A stretch of 8,278 nt of DNA, from NCBI GenBank assembly GCA_018700535.1, contig JABITQ010000062.1, positions 1 through 8,278 of the forward strand. Direction: 5' to 3'. Positions 4,210 through 8,278 of the stretch are shown piece after piece. Every line of letters begins with the position of its first letter. The stretch's first letter is position 1. The translations under genes were made by a program, and so were the position numbers. The stretch comes from Candidatus Uhrbacteria bacterium (GTDB lineage: Bacteria; Patescibacteriota; Patescibacteriia; UBA9934; GWF2-40-263). Below the pieces are notes generated by a model that had not been told where the DNA came from, did no database searches, and saw only the letters and a program-made list of their open reading frames with translations.

Positions 4210-5940
4210 ATGAAAGATACTTTTTTGTACGATCGGTGTTGTTCGTTTTGTGTACGCTGGGTGAAGTACTGGAAACGGCTCACAGGAGTGCGCGTTGACT
4301 ACAAACCATTTCAAGATTACGCAAGCGAGTTTCCTCAAATTGATAAAGAGGCTTTTTTTACATCTGCGCAGTTTGTGGATAGTGATGGCAAGGTGTACTC
4401 AGGGGCACGGGGGATTGCAGAGCTTCTTTCACGCGCACCAGGTAAGGGTTGGTTTAAATGGTGGTACCAGTATTTCCCGCCATTCAGGCTCGTTTCAGAA
4501 TTCGCATACCGCAACACTTCCTCCTGTCGTGTCTGCGCATCAAAAGCAAGTAACTTTTTTTGGGGCAAGGAACTAAAGCCTTCCACGTTCGTCTTTACGC
4601 GCCATCTCTTTTTGCGATTATTAGGACTCGTCTACGTCATCGCGTTCCTGTCTCTCTATACACAAATCCCAGGTCTTGTTGGTGACACAGGCATCGTTCC
4701 AGTGGGAGAGATGCTCGAGAGTGCAAAGAGTGGTCTTGGGGTGGGGGCTTATGTTCAGCTCCCAACGCTTGCATGGCTTTCACCGACAGCAGGGTTTCTT
4801 CAGTTCATAGCATTGATGGGCGCTGCGCTTGGTTTCTTGGCTATGCTTGGGCTTCAGCTTGCACCCATCTTTTTTCTTCTCTGGCTTGGGTATCTTTCGC
4901 TCTTCTACGCAGCCCAACCATTCATGGGATTCCAGTGGGACACACTCTTGCTAGAGGTGGGGTTCCTCGCAATCTTTTTTGCCCCACTCAGATTTTTAGA
5001 CAAGTCAGATCCACCACACCTCACCGTGTGGCTGTTCCGTATTCTCGTTTTTAAACTCATGTTCAGCTCGGGGCTGGTAAAGATTCTTTCTGGAGATTTA
5101 ACCTGGATAAATTTAACCGCTCTCGATTTTTATTACTTCACACAACCACTTCCAAATCCAATCTCTTGGTTTGCAAATACGCTACCAACTTGGTTTCAGC
5201 ACCTAAGTGTCCTTGGAATGTTTGCTATCCAACTTATTCTTCCATTCCTCATATTCACTCCCCGTCGCCTCCGTCATTTCGCAGCCTTTGGATTTATCAC
5301 TCTAGAGTTAATCATTTTGTTTACAGGAAACTTTGCGTTTTTTAATCTCCTCACGATCGCATTAATCCTCTTATTGTTTGATGATCAGTTCTTTAATCAT
5401 ACGCCAAAGCGTAAACCAAAACATGCATCACCATCTGCGAAGAAGTTTTCACGCTCGCTTGCATTGTTGATTTTGATCTTAAGCCTGCTCTCTATTCCAA
5501 CCTCGTTGCGCATCGTTAATTCGTATGGGTTGTTTGCTGTCATGACGACTGAGCGAAACGAGATTGTGATCCAAGGAACACAGGATGGTGTCGCTTGGCA
5601 CGACTATGAATTCAAGTATAAGCCAGGAAATATTTACGCAGCCCCAGTATTTGTAGCACCGCACCAACCGCGCTTAGATTGGCAGATGTGGTTTGCTGCG
5701 CTTGGTACATATGAGGAGAGCTCGTGGTTTATCCAACTCAATCAGAGAATCTTACAGGGTTCAACAGATGTACTGGATTTGTTTGAGATCGATCCGTTTG
5801 ATGGTAATGCGCCGTCGCAGATACGCGCTGCTCTGTACGAGTATCAGTTCACAACAAAAGAAGAACGTGAGCAGACGGGGGCTTGGTGGGTGCGCGAATC
5901 AAAAGGTTTGTATTTTCCACCTACATCCTTGAGTAGATGA
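4210..5940 (+). CDS. DCC thiol-redox domain fused to lipase maturation factor
   Basis: This 576-residue protein has two parts. Residues 1-115 resemble the DCC/DUF393 thioredoxin-like family: the start FLYDRCCSFC carries a CxxC pair (C11, C14) after the conserved Y-D. A second CxxC (C106, C109) lies just before the membrane part. Residues 125-576 are a complete lipase maturation factor (LMF1, Pfam LMF1) domain: several membrane helices between about 132 and 435, then a C-terminal soluble domain. Conserved stretches include GFQWDTLLLEVGFLAIFFAP (240-259), SGLVKILSGDLTW (287-299), TQPLPNP (311-317) and FVAPHQPRLDWQMWFAALG (481-499), with an ending of GAWWVRESKGLYFPP. In animals LMF1 folds dimeric lipases in the ER and is linked to thiol redox balance; the bacterial role is not established. 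It is probably the last gene of the dtd unit, with no Shine-Dalgarno site and a TAGAAT box at 4194-4199. The gene is intact. Confidence 0.9.
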   Translation: MKDTFLYDRCCSFCVRWVKYWKRLTGVRVDYKPFQDYASEFPQIDKEAFFTSAQFVDSDGKVYSGARGIAELLSRAPGKGWFKWWYQYFPPFRLVSEFAYRNTSSCRVCASKASNFFWGKELKPSTFVFTRHLFLRLLGLVYVIAFLSLYTQIPGLVGDTGIVPVGEMLESAKSGLGVGAYVQLPTLAWLSPTAGFLQFIALMGAALGFLAMLGLQLAPIFFLLWLGYLSLFYAAQPFMGFQWDTLLLEVGFLAIFFAPLRFLDKSDPPHLTVWLFRILVFKLMFSSGLVKILSGDLTWINLTALDFYYFTQPLPNPISWFANTLPTWFQHLSVLGMFAIQLILPFLIFTPRRLRHFAAFGFITLELIILFTGNFAFFNLLTIALILLLFDDQFFNHTPKRKPKHASPSAKKFSRSLALLILILSLLSIPTSLRIVNSYGLFAVMTTERNEIVIQGTQDGVAWHDYEFKYKPGNIYAAPVFVAPHQPRLDWQMWFAALGTYEESSWFIQLNQRILQGSTDVLDLFEIDPFDGNAPSQIRAALYEYQFTTKEEREQTGAWWVRESKGLYFPPTSLSR

Positions 5941-5957
5941 TCTTTCCACAACGACCC

Positions 5958-5986
5958 TTAACAAGAAAAGCGAAGAGGCGTACAAT
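5958..5986 (+). promoter_or_regulatory. Promoter for the antiporter gene
   Basis: TTAACA (5958-5963), a 17-base spacer and TACAAT (5981-5986) each match consensus at five of six positions. Transcription should begin near 5993, giving a leader of about 28 bases with no Shine-Dalgarno site. The -10 box lies within the hairpin described at 5973-6017. Confidence 0.7.
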
Positions 5987-6017
5987 CTTGCCCGTTCAAG
6001 ATCTAACCCTCTTTTTT
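5973..6017 (+). terminator. Probable terminator after the DCC-LMF gene
   Basis: An outer stem AAGAGG (5973-5978) / CCTCTT (6008-6013) encloses an inner perfect stem ATCTTG (5985-5990) / CAAGAT (5997-6002), and the T-run reaches 6017. It is less compact than the other terminators. It ends only four bases before the antiporter start codon and overlaps that gene's promoter, so it could also shape the antiporter leader. Confidence 0.5.
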
Positions 6018-6021
6018 GTTT

Positions 6022-7422
6022 ATGAAAAATTTCGTTGTCGCTGCTTGTTCAAAGTTTGTATTCAAGAGATCGTATGTTATTGCTTTTTCTTTACTCGTTA
6101 TTTTTGCTAGCCAGTTTGTCTTTGCTTCCGGTGGGGGAGGAGAGATGGCTCAGGGGCATGGGGTAAGTATCACCTTGTTGTGGATCGCGGTCGTGTTGAT
6201 TGCGGCGAAGATCGGGTCGCTTGTTGAACAGTTTGGTCAGCCGTCTGTGTTGGGAGAGATTTTGATGGGGGTGATTCTTGGTAATCTCGTTCTTGTTGGG
6301 GTAGATGTGTTTGAGCCAATTAAGCACGATGGAATCCTTGCGTTTCTATCTGAGCTCGGTGTGATCATTTTGCTATTTCAAATTGGTCTTGAATCAAATA
6401 TTCAAGAAATGAGAAAGGTTGGGGTTCGTGCGTTGCTGGTGGCAATCGTTGGTGTGGTCGCGCCATTTATTCTTGGGGCGTTTGTCGTTGGCCCATGGCT
6501 TCTTCCTGGTCTCGATACAGTGGCATACCTATTTCTTGGAGCCGCTCTTACACCAACATCTGTAGGGATCACCGCGCGAGTCTTTAAGGATCTTGGAAAG
6601 TTGCGTACAAAAGAAGCACAAATTGTGCTTGGTGCTGCGGTCTTGGATGATGTATTTGCATTGATTATTCTTGCGGTTGTTTCAGCAATTGTGACCGTGG
6701 GTGCGGTTTCTGTCGGGATGGTTAGTTGGATTGTGGCAAAAGCGATCTTGTTCCTTGTTGGGTCAATCGTGATCGGGCATTTGCTGGCACCAACGTTAGG
6801 AAAAGTATTTTCAAAAATTCACACAGGGGTTGGGATGAAGTTTACGTTGGCAGTTAGTTTTTGTCTCATCTTTGCTTACATCGCGGGGTTTATTGGTCTT
6901 GCGCCAATTATTGGTGCGTTTGCTGCTGGGCTTATTTTAGACCCAGTCCACTTTCGTTACTTCAAAGCACCAAAAATGGTGCATGATGTAAACAAGCTCA
7001 TGAAGAATGAGTCAGATGACCTGAAGCAGAAAATGGAAAAGGTCATTGAGCCACATTCTCATCGTCACATCGAGTATCTCATTGAGCCACTTGCGTATTT
7101 TCTCGTTCCAATCTTCTTTATCCTTACAGGGATGAGTGTGGCACTCGAGACGTTATTTAACACAGAGATTATTCTCGTTGCACTAGCTATTTCCGCTACG
7201 GCAATTGTTGGAAAGTATGTTGCGGGATTTGTTGCTGGAAAAGTAAAGCAAAATATTGTGGGAATGGGGATGGTTCCTCGTGGAGAGGTTGTATTGATTT
7301 TTGCAGCGACAGGTAAGGGGCTTGGTGTTCTCTCAGATGATCTATTCTCGGTCATTGTGGTGATGGTGATTATCACAACATTGATCGCACCTCCGATACT
7401 GGCGCGTCAGCTCAAAAAATAG
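6022..7422 (+). CDS. CPA2-family cation/proton antiporter (KefB/NapA type)
   Basis: This 466-residue inner-membrane antiporter exchanges a monovalent cation (Na+ or K+) for protons. Family signatures appear in order: GQPSVLGEILMGVILG (72-87), FLSELGVIILLFQIGLE (108-124), LTPTSVGITARVF (176-188), the ion-binding Asp pair LDD (D209-D210), GAFAAGLIL (298-306) and GMVPRGEVVLIFA (416-428). K398 in a late helix sits where electrogenic CPA2 members have their lysine. Two features are unusual: an N-terminal hydrophobic helix (17-36) followed by a GGGG stretch, which resembles a cleavable signal peptide, and a charged, histidine-containing loop of about 45 residues (307-352, with HSHRH at 345-349). 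There is no C-terminal NAD-binding (TrkA-N) domain, unlike KefB/KefC. I prefer the ATG at 6022 to an upstream TTG at 6016. The gene has its own promoter (5958-5986) and ends at a terminator shared with the hydrolase. Cation specificity cannot be read from the sequence. Confidence 0.93.
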   Translation: MKNFVVAACSKFVFKRSYVIAFSLLVIFASQFVFASGGGGEMAQGHGVSITLLWIAVVLIAAKIGSLVEQFGQPSVLGEILMGVILGNLVLVGVDVFEPIKHDGILAFLSELGVIILLFQIGLESNIQEMRKVGVRALLVAIVGVVAPFILGAFVVGPWLLPGLDTVAYLFLGAALTPTSVGITARVFKDLGKLRTKEAQIVLGAAVLDDVFALIILAVVSAIVTVGAVSVGMVSWIVAKAILFLVGSIVIGHLLAPTLGKVFSKIHTGVGMKFTLAVSFCLIFAYIAGFIGLAPIIGAFAAGLILDPVHFRYFKAPKMVHDVNKLMKNESDDLKQKMEKVIEPHSHRHIEYLIEPLAYFLVPIFFILTGMSVALETLFNTEIILVALAISATAIVGKYVAGFVAGKVKQNIVGMGMVPRGEVVLIFAATGKGLGVLSDDLFSVIVVMVIITTLIAPPILARQLKK

Positions 7423-7430
7423 ACAAATAG

Positions 7431-7456
7431 AAAAAGAGGGTGCGTCCCTCTTTTTT
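7431..7456. terminator. Bidirectional terminator between convergent genes
   Basis: AAAAAGAGGG (7431-7440) pairs with CCCTCTTTTT (7446-7455) around TGCGT, with the T-run to 7456. It lies eight bases after the antiporter stop and seven before the hydrolase stop on the other strand, so one hairpin serves both. Confidence 0.92.
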
Positions 7457-7462
7457 GATAGA

Positions 7463-8191
7463 TCAGTCTTCTTTTGAGAACCACACCTCGAGCCTCTCGA
7501 TGTAAGTTCGTACTCTGCGACCTTCTCCGAACAGAAGACTGTGGTCGCCTGTTACGATTTTGATTTCCATATCTTCGCCTTCGTATGCAGGTGAAGGGAG
7601 AAAGAAATCTTTTTCTGGAACGAGGGCGAGTCCCTTACACGGAAATGGATTTTGTCGCGCGCGGAAGAGCGGGACCATGAGTGCGCGGAGTACAGAGCCC
7701 GATTCTTGGTGCATTCGCTTCCCTAGTCCGCGTGCAAACTTTGCTGTTGTACTGGTGTTTCCAATAATGAACGCACTTATCTCTTCGGGGGTATCAAGCC
7801 TAACTGAGGATCCAAAGATCATCATAAAAAACTTTCTGAATGAAGCTCGTAAAGCCTGCTTGAGGACGCTTTGATGCATGCCACCACGTTCTGTTCCGCT
7901 AATGAGCCCTACTTTGTTGAAGAGTTGAGGGTGCATCTTGCAGATTGCTCGTGCCACTTGAGCGCCAGATGAGTGGCAGATTGCAAATGATCCCTTTGGA
8001 ACGCGCTGTATTAGTGCATCAGCTCTCTTGATGTGCTCTTTGAGTGTGTCGCCTCTATACGTCAGAATTACGATGTTCCATCCACGCCGCTCAAAGATTG
8101 TAATGACGTGTCGAAAGATCCATTTGACCGTATTGAGATGTCGGTTTCCCCAGAGTCCGGGGAAGAGTACGACGGTTTTGCCTTTGCTCAT
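7463..8191 (-). CDS. Cytosolic alpha/beta hydrolase
   Basis: This 242-residue protein has the alpha/beta hydrolase layout. Strand TVVLFPGLWG (6-15) supplies the oxyanion region. The nucleophile elbow AICHSSGAQ (70-78) has S74 as nucleophile and C72 in place of the usual first glycine of G-x-S-x-G. GLALVPEKD (187-195) is the likely acid strand with D195, and VTGDHSLL (213-220) provides the catalytic H217. No signal peptide or membrane helix is seen, so it acts in the cytoplasm; substrate and reaction (esterase, lipase, thioesterase) are not determined. The ATG at 8191 is chosen because GGAG (8200-8197) is five bases upstream; a start at 8224 would add 11 residues without a ribosome site. It is convergent with the antiporter and has its own promoter. 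A link with the lipase maturation factor is tempting, but this protein lacks the export signal and disulfides expected of an LMF client. Confidence 0.85.
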   Translation of the reverse strand: MSKGKTVVLFPGLWGNRHLNTVKWIFRHVITIFERRGWNIVILTYRGDTLKEHIKRADALIQRVPKGSFAICHSSGAQVARAICKMHPQLFNKVGLISGTERGGMHQSVLKQALRASFRKFFMMIFGSSVRLDTPEEISAFIIGNTSTTAKFARGLGKRMHQESGSVLRALMVPLFRARQNPFPCKGLALVPEKDFFLPSPAYEGEDMEIKIVTGDHSLLFGEGRRVRTYIERLEVWFSKED

Positions 8192-8245
8192 GATCACTCC
8201 GAACAATAGAGGTGTGTTCAACAAAACTATTTTAAGAACACTCTG

Positions 8246-8274
8246 ACGTTAGTAATTAGCAGAGGGTCTGTCAA
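8246..8274 (-). promoter_or_regulatory. Promoter for the hydrolase gene
   Basis: Read on the - strand, a perfect -35 TTGACA (8274-8269) is followed by a 17-base spacer and TAACGT (8251-8246). The start would be near 8239, leaving a leader of about 47 bases with the Shine-Dalgarno site GGAG. The -10 box overlaps a TTAGT motif (8249-8253 on +) like those at the TrpR-like gene. Confidence 0.65.
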
Positions 8275-8278
8275 TCAA

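Noticed and set aside
7463..8191. The hydrolase as the lipase client of the DCC-LMF protein
   Set aside because: It has no signal peptide, few cysteines, and lies on the opposite strand beyond the antiporter under its own promoter; proximity alone is not enough.
8192..8224. Alternative start of the hydrolase 11 codons upstream
   Set aside because: It has no Shine-Dalgarno site, whereas GGAG is five bases from the ATG at 8191, and the fold starts right after that Met.
1..8278. Mobile elements, tRNA genes, CRISPR arrays, recoded stops
   Set aside because: No transposase motifs or target-site duplications, no tRNA cloverleaf and no regular direct repeats with spacers were seen. TGA ends several genes cleanly, so a recoded TGA is not supported.

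Overview
This 8.3 kb bacterial window has moderate GC (about 43-47% in most genes sampled by eye, near 58% in one). It carries nine protein-coding genes, eight on the + strand and one convergent on the - strand, plus one candidate structured RNA. TGA is used as a normal stop (2644-2646, 5938-5940 and the - strand gene), so the code is standard. Small genes, short intergenic gaps, a strong A-tract/T-tract intrinsic terminator in most gaps, and a YerC/TrpR-like regulator with stand-alone housekeeping genes would fit a Candidate Phyla Radiation (Patescibacteria) genome. That assignment is an inference only, because no rRNA or ribosomal protein lies in the window.

Layout. 1-720: an unrecognised 179-residue protein with its own promoter, followed by three tandem hairpins, the last an intrinsic terminator. 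720-1060: no convincing gene. It holds a promoter, then about 240 bases whose two ends can pair, an inner UUCG hairpin, and a strong terminator, so I call it a candidate structured RNA of unknown class. 1060-1505: a small two-helix membrane protein with an extremely acidic tail. 1524-1940: a TrpR/YerC-family regulator whose promoter contains TTAGTC/GACTAA inverted repeats, followed by an attenuator-like terminator. 1957-2646: a small zinc amidohydrolase of the succinylglutamate desuccinylase/aspartoacylase type. 2631-2692: a perfect 24-bp palindrome abutting a long imperfect hairpin. 2707-3297: a GC-rich GNAT acetyltransferase. 3357-5940: a probable three-gene unit of D-aminoacyl-tRNA deacylase, a four-helix membrane protein, and a fusion of a DCC (DUF393) thiol-redox domain to a full-length lipase maturation factor (LMF1) domain. 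6022-7422: a CPA2-type cation/proton antiporter with an N-terminal signal-like helix. 7463-8191 (-): a compact cytosolic alpha/beta hydrolase convergent with the antiporter and sharing its terminator.

How the genes relate. They do not form one pathway. The closest functional unit is dtd, the four-helix protein and the DCC-LMF fusion, held together by spacing rather than by known function. Two translation styles appear side by side. Four genes have clear Shine-Dalgarno sites: the 179-residue protein, the acidic protein, the GNAT and the hydrolase. Others (the TrpR-like gene, dtd, the four-helix gene and probably the amidohydrolase) start only about 6-10 bases after a -10-like hexamer with no Shine-Dalgarno site, which implies leaderless mRNAs. 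The readable promoters share a near-consensus -35 (TTGACN), a 17-base spacer and a loose TANNNT -10.

The items most worth following up are the DCC-LMF fusion, the candidate RNA at 784-1056, the putative TrpR-like operator, and the palindrome/hairpin pair in front of the compositionally distinct GNAT gene.
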